Positions 10,285-21,415 of a stretch of 64,000 nucleotides of DNA are shown one piece after another. The DNA is from Phanerochaete sordida (Eukaryota; Basidiomycota; Agaricomycetes; Polyporales; Phanerochaetaceae), in the NCBI GenBank assembly GCA_019973155.2, contig BPQB01000003.1:1298925-1362924 (forward strand), written 5' to 3'. Both the position numbers and the translations under genes were made by a program. How positions within the stretch are numbered: the stretch's first letter is position 1; each line of letters opens with the position of its first letter. The notes under the pieces are model-generated. The model ran no database searches. It was not told where the DNA came from and saw only the letters and a program-made list of their open reading frames with translations.

Positions 10285-12546
10285 ATGCCGACCGTTGCAC
10301 GGCACCCATCACGCTCTCCCAGTCCGACCCGCAACGTGGTCCGAGCGCAGGCCGTCTACCCGATCCCTACCCAGCATGTGGCCTCCTCGTCACGGCTCGA
10401 CCCGTGTCCGCCATTCAGGTGAGTGCCATATGCCACTCCATCAGGTCCGAAAAAATAACAGTGCACCCGTAGCTGCTCGCAGTCCTCAACGTCCTCGACG
10501 AGCTCCGACAACACCCCCGCGCCAGTCACCCCTCCGACACTCACGAACGAGCTCTGGCCCGCACGGTATAGCGTCCCGCCCACCGACTACTACGAGTCCC
10601 CGCCGTCTCCGCCGCGCACACTGCAAGACCAAATGCAAGTCGCGTACGCACACGACAATATGCACCTGGCGAAGATCCTCCTGTTGAAGCTCAAGGGCAT
10701 CGAAGTCACCGACGACAAAGACCCGAGGATAGACCAGGTCAGGGACGAGGACTTCTCTTCCGCCTTTGTCCCGCGCGGCGGCTTGGTACTGGACGCAGAG
10801 CAGGAGCGGCGGTGTCAGGAGGCAGAGAGGCGCGCTCGCGATCTGCGACGTCGGAGAGCGCGGGAAGAGCGGCTCAGGACGTGCGAGCAGATCTGGGAGA
10901 ACAGCACACGCGCGTTACAAGCGGAGAAGACGAAGGTGACCCGACGCAAGGAGGCCGCGGCGTGCGTGCGGCGGCGGCTCGACCTGGAGGAGCGCGGACG
11001 CGCTCGCGCGCTAGAGCGCGAGAAGGAGGACATCCCGCGTGCCGTGCGAACAGTTCGCTACAGCACTGGGACACACCGCCCTGTTTTGTCCTTCGATCAT
11101 CTCCCCGCCTCCGGCAGGCGTGCGAAGGCAGCCACGTCGAGCTCGCCACCCAAGCAGTCGTACAGCGGGCCCTTGTTCGACTACCCATACCTACCCGCCC
11201 CAACGACTCGCATATCGCCCCCAGCCTATCAGCCTACCAAGGGCTCGTCCGACGGGCCATACAGAGTGCCGACGACTGTCGCTGTTCGAGGCGTACCCTT
11301 CGCTGACGTTGTCGCCAGCATGAATGGATCGCTATTCCCAGTGTCAGGCGACGACGAACTGTCCAAGAAGCCTCGGTCGGCGAGGGAACTCGAGTTACTC
11401 AAGTCACTGCTTCAGTCAGTGACGTGGGAGGATGGCGATCGCCAAGGTCCGCTGCGCCCCATAACGTCTAGTAAAGGCAAGGCGAGGGCCGGGGTAGAGG
11501 ACCACAGCTGCTCAACTATCCGGACGTCTTCGTCGACATCGTCGCTGACCACTTCCCTGGCCACCTCGTTCTCGTCGAGCATCAGGCGATCCACTTCCTG
11601 GTTCTCCTTTGGCAGCCGTTCCTCCGTGTCCACTGCGATAACCTCGCCGCCGACATCACCAGCCATGTCATATGACAAATCGTTCCAGCTGGCCGCCTCT
11701 CACGACCGAGATCACCCTGACACCAAGGCGCGTCGCGTCCGCAGTTCACACACACCCCGCACGCTTTCAAAGTCAGTCGCACCCTCCGAGACACCCCTGG
11801 GCGACCCGAGACCGAGAGCGCGCTCCTTTACGTCCCTGCCTACGTCCGCAGGCGATGACACCTACACGCGCGGGCGGATGCGCACTCGCTGCACAAGTTT
11901 CGACGCGGCGAGTCGATCGTCGTCGGTGACCAGCACGACCAGCACGGTCAGCATAGTTGCGCGTGTCACCCGCGGCGTGACAACCTTCGTGGACATGGCC
12001 GCCCAGTTCCAGCGCGCCTACGTCAAGGCGACAATGTACACCGCAGACCCCGACATCTACTTCCAATCATCGTCCTATTCCCGCTCGCGCTCACGCTCAA
12101 GTTCCCGCAACCGCACGCGCTCGTCGACGCCGCGCTCGCGCTCGCGCGCAGGCCTGCCGCGGCCAGAGGGCTACCGCGCATGCAGCGAGGACGTCGAGGT
12201 CTTCACCTCCGCCAAGGCCTGCAGCCCGCCCGAGGCGGAGCGTGCGCTGATCCCCCTCGCGTACACGCGTCCGCCCTGCGCGGCGCCCCTGGAGGCGCCG
12301 CGCGTGTTCCCGCCGCCGCCGCCGATACCGCGGTCCCCCTTCCGGCTGCCGTATGAGCCCACGGAGCTCACGTCGCGCTTCCGCCCGGTCGCGAACCCGC
12401 TGCTGCTGCGCATGCGCGCGCTGCAGAACCTCTGCCGCGCCGAGGCCGCACAGGTGCCCGACGTCCGCGAGAAGGTTGTCGGCGTCGCGTGGGAGGGTAT
12501 CGGGCGCAGTGGGCTCGTACGCGAGGTCAAGCTGTGCTGTGGCTAG
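10285..12546 (+). CDS. Unrecognised Ser/Arg-rich protein with charged coiled coil
   Basis: Two exons (10285-10418 and 10473-12546) with a 54-nt intron (donor GTGAGT, acceptor CCCGTAG) give 735 residues. I do not recognise a family. Visible parts in order: basic Ser/Pro N-terminus, then a block around residues 85-130 (SVPPTDYYESPPSPP, then ILLLKLKGIEV). Next comes an Arg/Glu-rich predicted coiled coil at about 155-235, then long Ser/Thr tracts, and an SR-type segment (SRSRSRSSSRNRTRS) near 580-600. The C-terminus has a Pro-rich stretch and a more ordered-looking end (PLLLRMRALQNLCRAEA ... VREVKLCCG). An in-frame ATG at 10138 would add 49 residues; I prefer 10285 for its better context (CCAAGATGCC). 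It may be lineage-specific. A nuclear or cytoskeletal role cannot be decided from sequence. The MITE lies directly upstream. Confidence 0.75.
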
Positions 12547-13023
12547 AGCGTCAGACTGCCCTACTTTACATGCCGTACGCGCAGTTTACATGCTGTGCGG
12601 ATCTCTACTCTCCTCGTCTTGAGCACCGGACTCTAGAGATGTCCTCCCTGATATTATTTTGTACTATGCTAATTTCTTACATCCGTCCACCTCACTCTCA
12701 CTGCTGTCGACTCGCTGTCCCTCATATGTTTTCACTGGGCTCACATCATTACTACATCTCATTTGCATCTCTTGTCCATACATGTTGCCTACTGTAGAAT
12801 TATCCATTCGCGCCACCCCATCCTCGCGTAGTATCATGATTAGGCTAGCTGATTACGAGTATAATGCCACTACCGTCGTTTTTATTCGATCCGAATTGCT
12901 GGTGCAGAATGAATGCTTGGAGAACGAATGCGTATTGAATTGCGAAGGGGTCTAGGCGTTTCCAGTCGTCGCGTCTCTTGCCGTCATCGCGAACGACCGC
13001 TGGGCGCAAAGCTCTTGAGAAAG
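12547..13023. other. Shared 3' flank of two convergent genes
   Basis: 477 bases between the stop codons of the Ser/Arg-rich gene and the homeodomain-like gene. It is AT-richer than its neighbours, as expected for untranslated 3' ends. No gene seen. Confidence 0.6.
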
Positions 13024-14791
13024 CTACTTCTTGCCTTGGGACGTGTGCAGCCTGAACGGCGCGGAGATAACGCAGGAGGCGGCAGAACCAGGGAAGGAGC
13101 CAGGATAGTGGTGTCCGCGGTTGTAGTCGTAGCACACGGTGGGCGGGGCGTACGTGAACGAAACCGGGGTGCCGATGGCATCGATGCTGTAGGAAGCAGG
13201 CATCGCAGGGTCGCCGGCAGCGGGGCCGTATCGCGGCGAGGCGTGCGTGAGCGAAGCTTGCGTGGGATGTCTGGACCGCAGGACCGGGCTCTCCAGGATC
13301 TCGGCGATATCGATGCAGGACGCGGCAGAGCGTTCGCGCTGGTGCTCGCCGCAGCCGCCATGAGACCATGGAGCGCTGCTGGCCACAGTAGTCGCGGATT
13401 CGGAGAGAGCAGGGGTCTCAGACGGAGAGGGCGCGCCAGTGGATGGAGCCAGACCAGCCTGGGAGGCGCTGTAGCCGATACCAGAACCGAGAGTTTGCGT
13501 AGAAGGGACTGAGTTTCGTCCACACAGAGAGGCTGGAGCCGAGACGTTCGAGGACGGGACGCCGGAAGACAACAGGGAAGACGCCACAGGAGTGTGAGCA
13601 GCAGACTGATAGCGGGGGGAGTGGCTGTAGCCCGATACGAGTCGTTCGTAATACTTGCGTCCTTGCTGAGACATAAATGCCTTATAAGTACCGACGCACT
13701 CCTCGATACCGCGTGCAGGGGGAAGAGCCTCAGACAGAGACCGATAGCAAGCTTCACGTTGGTGCTGAGGTAGAACCTTCTCGTGGTCGAACGGCAAGAC
13801 AGCATCCAGAATCTCTAGCTCTTCTCTTCCAGACGAAGGCAAAGGGATAGTGCCGTCTACGAGGGGACTGTACGGGATCTTCTGTTGTTCCGCGATCCAG
13901 TGGAAGGTGCGGTCGGTATAGGCTTTCGACAAGGTATCCGCACTGTCGGCTTCATTGACGCGGTCCGGTATCGCAGAGACTTGGCTAGCTGAAGTAGAGA
14001 AAGGCTCTGTCGCAAAGTCCATCGGCGGAGTACCCAAGAGCATATCTGCGTATTCGTTGGGCGGTACAAGCGAGTACCCGAGGTTTGGTCCCATCGCACA
14101 CGCTGCTTCGTACGACAGTGGACCGCCAGTGAAGCCAGCCACTGAGCTTGCAGACAAGATCGGAGTAGACGGCTTGCTATCAGGGGAGGCATGGCGTAGG
14201 TTTGGCATCGAAGAGCTTGAGAGTAAAGGCTCCGCGACAGCATACACTCTGTTCCTCTCCTAGCATACATCGACTCAATTTCAGCGCACGTTTGCATGTG
14301 AAACGACCCACCTGCGCCTGGTTGCGCGTCGTGGGCATACGCGCGTGCTCCCTGGCTCGCATAGCGCGTCGCTCTTCCCGCTTTTCGGAAGTAGTAACAC
14401 GTAGTCCCTTGTTATGGAACCAGTCGTAGATGTGTCTTCTATCGATGCCATATCGCTGCTGTATCTCCTGTCGCACAGCAAAGGACGGCATCTCGGTCAT
14501 GCCAGACTTCAAGAGGTCCTCGAGCTCCTTGACAAGGTCAGGGCCAAGTCGGCCCGCCAAGCTGTCAGGGTTCATCCGCCTGCGAATGGCTGCGTTCGAC
14601 GACGTGTCGGTAGTCGTTGAAGTGACGTTGAGAGACATGGATACGTTGAGCGATTTCCTTCCTCGAGGTTTTTTAGCCTTTAAATCTTCGCCGGTCATAG
14701 TGTCGAGTGTTTGTGAGGTCAAGGAGCGAAAGCGTTTTGGAGAAGGTGAAGGAGTGTCGTCTTGGGGCGATGCGGGGCGTTTTGCCATCAT
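13024..14791 (-). CDS. Homeodomain-like DNA-binding protein
   Basis: Two exons (14791-14312 and 14259-13024) joined in phase 0 over a 52-nt intron give 571 residues. Residues about 84-135 look like a divergent homeodomain: a helical LVKELEDLLKSG segment, then VRQEIQQRYGIDRRHIYDWF followed by HNKGLR. The WFHNKG stretch sits where homeodomains carry WFxNxR in the recognition helix, and it is followed by a basic EKREERRAMRAREHAR. An upstream KAKKPRGRKS patch could be a nuclear signal. The long C-terminal half is Ser/Pro-rich and probably regulatory. It is not flanked by the usual neighbours of the A mating-type locus, so it is more likely a general regulator than an HD1/HD2 mating factor. A longer in-frame ATG at 15004 exists, but the region upstream of MMAKRPASPQ reads like untranslated sequence. 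Confidence 0.78.
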
Positions 14792-15069
14792 GTCTTGAGA
14801 TCCTGGAGAATAGAGAAGAGAAAAGGAGTGTGTCGTGGCGGTCAAGACGAGAGGAACGAGAAACGAGCGAGCTGCTCGAACCGCGGTCTCTTGGGTCCCG
14901 ATGACGCTCTGACCAGAAGTGGGGCAAGAACCCCGGGGAGCGCCGTCCAGCGCCGGGAAAGAGCATGCTTGTAACGGGTCACCAGGACAGATACAGCCTT
15001 GCATGCACCGATACAGAAGTGCGAGTCGTGAATGGGTTATAGATTATCGTCCATGTATCATCTAGACAG

Positions 15070-16640
15070 TCAAGACGTCCGTTTAACCACACGTTCGGTC
15101 AATACCTCCAGTGCGGATTTCGCGTCACTATCCGGGAGCAGGCCAAGCACTTCACGAGCCTTGTCCGCGTAAGACAGTGCGAGGCTCCGTGTGCGTTCAA
15201 CGCCGGAAGAACGACGAACGAGGTCTCGCGCCTGGGAGGAGTTTAGCATGTGGCGCACCAAGCGGATGTAGCTGGACGTACGAGTTCAACATCGCCTTCT
15301 TGCGAGAACTTACGCTCGATCAGCGGGCCCATCTCAGTGTGTTCCTCCCAAGCGAACAAAGCAGGGCCAGTAGCGAGACCAAGCTTCAAATCAGCATTGC
15401 CCGGCTTGCCAAGCGTCCCTTCCCCTGCTTCATAGTCGAGGACATCGTCCATGAGCTAGACATTTTTATGTAAGTGAACCGATCATCGTGGACGTGTGGC
15501 GACACTAACCTGAAATGCAAGGCCGAGGTTTCGGCCGTATGCATAGGCGACCTCCTTCCACACCTCTCCCTCTTTGCATCCTCCCAGGACGACCGCAGCA
15601 CGAGCACCCTTGGCCATGAGACTCGCCGTCTTCAGATATGACTTCTGCATATAGATGTTCCAGTTGTCCTGCCCGACAGCTCCCCTCACGGCGCTCCCCG
15701 GTATCCCGAGGTCCTCCCCGTGCATCGCCTTCAGCTGCAAAATCTCCCCCTCCACAAGGTTGGCGATGACGCTCGCGATGAGCTCGACGACCTCGTTCTC
15801 GCCGAGGCGTGACAACGCGGCACTCGTCCGGCCGAGCAGGAAGTCGCCAGCGAGGACGGAGAGCTTGTTCCCGAACGCGGCAGGCGCGGAGGGCGCCCCG
15901 CGTCGCAGCGGGGACCGGTCGATGACATCGTCGTGCAGGAGCGAGGCCACATGGATCATCTCCACGATCTGGGCGAGCCGCACCTGCGTGGGCAGCAGCG
16001 CAGGGTCCGCGGAGAGCGTTGGGACTGCGTCCGCGGACGGCTCAGAGGGCGGTAGCGGGTTCTGCCTCGGGGATGGAGGAGGGCTCAGGGAGAACGGTGC
16101 GGCGAAGGACGCGGTGTGGTCCGCCATGTTGGGGTTCCAGTCGTTGAGCACGTCCGGACGTGTCAACGGCCAGTCAAGCTCTTCCGTCCGCCCGCCTGCG
16201 CCTTCGCATTCCGCAGCCCACTTCTTCTCGTGCCAACGTCCGCCAAGGCCATTGGTTGCCTGAGAGAAGAGCAGCACTAGGAGCGGTCGCAGTTGCTTTG
16301 AAGGGTGTAAGAAGTAGTACTTGGCGATCTCTGTGAGGGACGGATGCGAAGAGCCCAGCAGGTTGAGAAGCGTTTCCCGGAGTTTGCTCAGCTGGGGTGC
16401 GACCAACGAGTGCGGGTCCGGACGCGATTTCTTCGGGGTCGCTGGAGGAATATTGACATCCTGGTCTGCCTGCGGGCGTTGCGTCGGTACAGGTCGCGCT
16501 TGTGCAGCAGCGGTCTGTACGCTATAGGATTTTCTGGCCGTTCGCGTGACTGACGGTCCAGGCAAGCCACGAAGAGGGTTATTTTGGCGAGATACGCGTG
16601 CCGCGGCGGCAGACCATTGTCGCATGACCAGCAGAGACAC
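15070..16640 (-). CDS. COQ1: Mitochondrial polyprenyl (hexaprenyl-type) diphosphate synthase, ubiquinone biosynthesis
   Basis: Three exons (16640-15510, 15455-15282, 15231-15070) give 488 residues. The enzyme makes the polyprenyl tail of ubiquinone from farnesyl or geranylgeranyl diphosphate and IPP at the matrix side of the inner mitochondrial membrane. Both Asp-rich motifs are present: the first in SLLHDDVIDRSPLRRG, the second at the exon 1/2 junction as QLMDDVLDYE. LRPLLVLLFS near residue 118, GNKLSVLAGDFLLGR and KTASLMAKG are further trans-prenyltransferase blocks. The first 40 residues are Arg/Ser-rich without acids (ARVSRQNNPL, RTARKSYSVQ), as in a mitochondrial presequence. A Pro/Ser-rich insertion of about 60 residues lies before the first Asp motif (around NPNMADHTAS). 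The last intron is only 50 nt, with a TGCTAAAC branch site. The chain length of the product cannot be read with confidence. Confidence 0.95.
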
Positions 16641-17091
16641 TGCGTGCGACGATGCACTCGAGCAGTGTCGAAGAGATTTGAAGTCGAGTGCCGGTCCCCG
16701 GAGGAGGGAGTTGGAATTACGTTGTGGGCGCTTCCGCGGGTGTCAGACTCCGGAGACGTACGGATAATTGGCACGAAATTGCCAAATATTTCGCGTAGAC
16801 CAATGGTACATGCCCGAATCGTGGCAGATGTATAGGCCTTTCTATACGATGACATTTACAGCAGGAGTCAGAGAGAATAGAGCAAGCAAGCACATTTAGA
16901 CAAGGCGAGCTAATGCTACATGGTGGGTATAGATTTGAGATTACGACTTTGAATATACAGCTCCAGTGTATGCGAATTATGCAGAGTCCATGGGGTATCG
17001 GATGTTGCTAGTAGACTAAGATGAAAGCGCGAAAGCGAGGCATAGCACAACGCGTGAAAGCGTGCAGGGAGGCTTGAAGAACTGGTAGTGT
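16641..17091. other. Intergenic: COQ1 upstream region and LAMTOR2 3' flank
   Basis: 451 bases between two minus-strand genes. No gene seen. Confidence 0.6.
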
Positions 17092-17656
17092 TCACCGAGC
17101 GACCCGCGGTGGGTTGCCAATAGGAGAGACCGGAGCCACCGCTAGCTTCTCGCGAAGCTCTGACACTGGTTTATCCAGATGTCCGACGACCTGTCTGGCC
17201 TGAATGCTTCCGTGAGCGATGGTGTCGTGCGGCAGACAAGGGCGTCATACCTTGGCCTCCATGATCTTCCAGCTCACAGATTCATTGCCATTCAAAGCGA
17301 GGATCATTAATGGCTCTGCTTCCCCCTGACCATCGGCATGGGGTGTGGGTTGTTCGACTGGAATGATGACCAGGCGACCAATCTACAGCATAAAGTGTTT
17401 ACATGAATTACCTGATCCTACACGCGAAAACCACTGGACGTACCTCGCTGTCAACCATGCCAATCCCCTGCTCCTTCGTTTCTTGCCATATTTCTCCACC
17501 GAGGCCCACGATGACGCGTATCTCGTCCTTTGAGCGCAGAGGGCTTGATGCGAAGGAGACTAGCTGGCCCGACGGCGTAAAGAGCACCGCTGTGTGCAAG
17601 GAAGCGGGAGAGACGACCTGAGACAGCAGGCCGCGGAGATTGCTGAGATTTAGCAT
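17092..17656 (-). CDS. LAMTOR2/p14-like roadblock-fold protein (Ragulator subunit)
   Basis: Three exons (17656-17444, 17382-17251, 17199-17092) give 150 residues, and all junctions are in phase 0. The order MLNLSNLRGLLSQV ... HTAVLFTPSGQLVSFAS, then a central helix with IWQET and a GRLVIIPVEQ strand, followed by LMILALNGNESVSWKIMEAK, matches the roadblock/LC7 fold of LAMTOR2 (MAPBPIP/p14). The N-terminal MLxxxxLxxLLSQ is typical. LAMTOR2 pairs with LAMTOR3 in the Ragulator scaffold that anchors Rag GTPases and TORC1 on lysosomes or vacuoles. The C-terminal 20 residues (VAPVSPIGNPPRVAR) are an extension beyond the usual length of about 125. Assignment rests on pattern recognition, and another roadblock family member is possible though less likely. 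Confidence 0.82.
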
Positions 17657-17957
17657 GGGTGGGAGGATGAAGCTGGCTGCCTTGGCAGTGTGCAGGTCGT
17701 GGTTGGGGACGGAGTCACCAGAGCACGTAAGCGCCCGACGCTGCGACGCTTGGGAGTCGTAATCAGGTGCAAGTCTGCGAGGGACGAGCCTGACTACGGA
17801 AATACGTTCACGACCACTACTGTACTATGAATAAGTAATCGGGAGACAACAATAAAGATACTAGGTAAGTCCGCTCAGGAATAACGGAGTAGGAGAGGTG
17901 CTATTGTATGTTACACTTCAGGGATCACGACTGTCATATCAAGGCGATATGAAGTGA
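17657..17957. other. Intergenic: LAMTOR2-like upstream region
   Basis: 301 bases between two minus-strand genes. No gene or clear motif seen. Confidence 0.55.
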
Positions 17958-20900
17958 TTACTGAGGGCGTTTTTGAGACTAAGGTAAAGAAGCATGAGTA
18001 AGGAATGAAATAGAAGTATGTAATGTGCTCACCAGATATGCCATAAGCTGCTGGTATGACTGCTGTCCCCCGGGCGGCGGAGGTATGTTGCTCATCCCAG
18101 GCGGAGCTCCCGTTGGCGGTGGGGGCATCCCGTAGGTATTTGGAGGTATGCCAGACGGCGGCGGAGAATGCTGCTGAGGCATCGACTGACTTTGCTGCAG
18201 CATTGCCATAATGTTGGGCGGGAGACTAGGGATCCCAGCAGGAGCTGCCGAAGGCGCTGGCGGAGAGGCAGATCCCGGAGCTGAGGGAGGCATTGAGTGC
18301 GAAGAGTACGGATTCGCAGGCTGCGTAGGGACAGCTCCCGGGTATCCACCCTGCATGTGCGGTGGAGGCGGCGCGCCATAGTAGGGAGGTTGACCCGGAG
18401 CAGGAGGCATTGGCGGCTGTGGTTGGCTTGGAAGTGGATTTTGCGTAGGCGGGACTGGGGCAGCAGCGCTCGGTTGCTTCAACGCAGCAAGCAGCTGATA
18501 TAGGGAGATAAGTAAAGGACGATGCGGCCCTATCTTGGTTGAACATACCTGCTGCACCTTCTTCGCCTGTTCTAGGCGGTCATCAGGAGGCTTATATACG
18601 TATCGATCTTTGAGCATGAGTGCAATTGAGCGTGATAGAAGCTTACCTGGACCGCTGCAGGCGGCGGCGGCGGCGGCGCGAAAGCAGGCGGGGGCATTGA
18701 AGGCGGTGGTCCACCATATCCGCCAGGAGGGGGAGGCATCGCCCCTGGTCCTCCCATGGGAGGTGGCGGAGGCGCACCATAGCCTGGACCCGGGCCCCCA
18801 GGACCTCCAGGACCTCCAGGGCCTCCAGGGCCTCCAGGACCTCTGTTGTCGAAGCGGTCGTCGAACCCAGAGTTGCGCACTTCCCGACCAAACTCGTCTT
18901 CGAACGACCGGCTGCGGTCGCGATCGCGTTGTCCCCAATCATCGCGTCTCTCCCAATCGTTGTTGCCACCTCCCCAATTACCGCGTCCTCGCCCGCGTCC
19001 TCCGCGTCCCCCACGACGACCTCTATGACCGAAGTCTTGCCATTCTCGATGACCCCCGCCACCGCCACCTCCACCACCACCTCCACCTCCACCACCTCCT
19101 CCTCCGCCAAAGCCACCTCCAGGACCACCGCCCCCAGCCTCCCGGTCAAATCCGCCGCGTCTGATGAGATACTTTCAGTTCGTGTAATGTATCGCTAAGA
19201 GTCACACGCACCGTGGGGACTCGCCGTGTGGCTCGTCAAAATCGGAAGCGAAAGCGATATCCATGACACCATCCTGCAGTCCCTGGTGTCTGAGGCGATC
19301 GTGAGCTTCTTCACATGCCTAAGAGTGAGAGAGAGTCAGCCAAGCTCATTGAGTACCGATGTGATGCATACTCGTGTATCGTAGAATTCGACACAACGTT
19401 GACTGATTGTTTTGGTCAGTTCAGTCCGACATCTCCTAAGAGTGATACGCACTCTGGTCTCTCACCGACGAGTCTGACTTCTTTGACGTCGCCAAACTGC
19501 TGGAACTTGCGACGCACTTCGCCATCGTCTATGGGCTGGCCAGAGGCAGAGCCGCGTAATGTTACCAGAAGGCTGCCTTGCAGTTGCTGAGACAAGGTAT
19601 AGAGTTAATAAACAGAATGATCACAAGGCTCGCCCGAGAAGGCACACCTGATTCTTTTCCTTATCGCCACCTCGTGAACCATGGTCATCACGAGGTAATG
19701 AATAGTGCACGTCGATCTTGAACTCTGCTTCAGTTAAATCCTTGTAGTCTATGTAACTGGACTGACCGGCCTGCCACTTATTTCCGAGCCTTGTAATCGT
19801 TCTCTTGCTCTTTCTGCAGCGCGCAAATCATACTAGCACAACACTCAGCAAGTTATTTACTCCCGAAGCCGGTGATTGCACTCACGTAGGTCACGAACAC
19901 CATTCCACGGTTCGCAATGAGATCAAAGAAAGTCCGTATCTCGCCATGCTCCTCGAACAAGCGACGTACATCATCGCTATTCGTCTCGTACTGTAGCGTG
20001 ATTGTCAGCATACATTCCGTTCGAGAAAGAAGACAGTTGGCCGAAAGATGATTTGAGCATCCCTCCTTTGACATGATACTTGCCTTGATATTGCGAATGA
20101 ACAACGTGCGACATGGTCGCTCCCGCTGGATTCGCTCTTCAATAATGGAGTCGTGGACTTTGTCGTCCCTCTCGGCACGGCGGAAGCCTCCGCCGCCACC
20201 ACCACCACCACCGCCTCCTCCTCCTCCACGCTTTCCTCCTCGTCCGAAGCCATGATGATTCCCACCGCCATGATGACCATGACCGTGACCATGACCGTAA
20301 TTTCCAGGGCCGTCTGACAGAGGAAATCAACACGTAAGAATGGATCGTCGACGCTCAGCGAGTCAAGAACAAATAGCAGATCACGTAGCAAAAAAGCCTT
20401 CCACAGCACAGTGCACCATGAGGGCATCCTCAACACGCCCGTCGGATTCACGGGCAAGGTTGAATGGTCCTGAGATGTTTGACATCGTCCGACTCACACC
20501 GAGAGACTCTCCGTGGTGCACGAGCTCATTCACAGTGGAAGGAACCGATTCCCCCGGGGCTGAATCCTCAGGAAGCACGGTTCTGCGCAGCGACTTAAAA
20601 CTTCGACACATGACTTCAGCGCACCTTCATAACTCCCGTATCCTTGATTATAGAAGCCCGAACCATCTGGCGGTCCCCCTTGTTGTGGCGGCTGCTGCTG
20701 CTGCTGCTGCTCAGGCATTCCCATGTTGTAAGTGCCATTCTGATAGTAGGAGTCTTGCGGGGGCCCTGACTCGAAGCTAGCGTATCCTCCCATGTCGCCT
20801 TGAGGGGGACCTTGATCGTAGGCAGCGGGCCCAGGTCCAGGTCCATAGCCTCCATACGGACCTCCACCTCCTCGACCGCCGCGGAAGCCCCCTCTACCGC

Positions 20901-21015
20901 GCGAGGGACCACCCCTGTCACCAAAGCGATGGGAACGGTCGGGGCCAAAACCACCCGGAGGGCCGCCTCTTCTGGGGCCGCCGTCGTAGCCCCCATAGGG
21001 GTGATGCCTGTTCAT
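17958..21015 (-). CDS. Mei2-like RNA-binding protein with two RRMs and Gly/Pro-rich arms
   Basis: Twelve exons (21015-20625, 20313-20084, 19990-19886, 19832-19767, 19716-19648, 19586-19453, 19402-19372, 19318-19212, 19160-18647, 18590-18549, 18494-18033, 17978-17958) give 723 residues with phase consistent throughout. RRM1 (about 197-268) reads CRTLFIRNIKYETNSDDVRR ... IRTFFDLIANRGMVFVTYYD. RRM2 (about 289-372) reads GSLLVTLRGSASGQPIDDGE ... QRCVEFYDTRACEEAHDRL. The Y-D-L/I-R-AAE joint and the IDVHYSLPRDD linker are characteristic of Mei2/AML proteins, which control meiosis and RNA fate. The third, C-terminal Mei2 RRM is not present. Instead there are RGG/poly-Gly stretches and a long Pro-rich tail, ending SQKRPQ in a 21-nt last exon. 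A short polyGln run is encoded by CTG repeats near 20692-20709. Intron 2 has a GC donor (separate entry). It shares a 400-bp divergent promoter with Rab5. Confidence 0.88.
19991..20083 (-). other. GC-AG intron in the Mei2-like gene
   Basis: The 5' splice site reads AAG|GCAAGT and the acceptor is TACAG. Splicing here restores RRM1 (FIRNIK joined to YETNSDD). A GC donor with otherwise perfect consensus is the usual form of such introns. Confidence 0.8.
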
Positions 21016-21415
21016 AGCTGTTTACTTTCGTGAACTTCCTCGCACCCCTTGTGACGCAGCGTCGGTCTCGACAGACGATGGCTGAAACTGGAAGGCTCAA
21101 GGTGACGTGTCGGGACTGGGAGCGGCAACGGGATACTCGAAGCGATGGGTCGTCTAGCGGGGGAGCAATGTTCTTCGACGAGGGCAACCTCAACTTATGC
21201 TGCAGGCGACGACAACGCAGGGCCAGACGAATGAAACAGTGGTGGTTGTGAGCAGAAGATAGCAATCAATTTTTTGCCTCGAATTCGGGCTGGGAGCGAG
21301 CGCGGAAACTCACGTGGCTCTCGCGTGGGAGAGCCGGACAGACGCCGACCACGAGGTGCATCACAGCCTGGCACTGCGCGAGAGCCCAGCACCCGAGTCT
21401 CTCGTCCTCCCTGTC
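21016..21415. promoter_or_regulatory. Divergent promoter region (Mei2-like / Rab5)
   Basis: 400 bases between outward-facing start codons. No distinctive motif recognised. Confidence 0.55.

Noticed and set aside
13024..14791. A mating-type locus (HD1/HD2)
   Set aside because: Only one homeodomain-like gene, its motif is divergent, and the usual flanking genes of the locus are not present.
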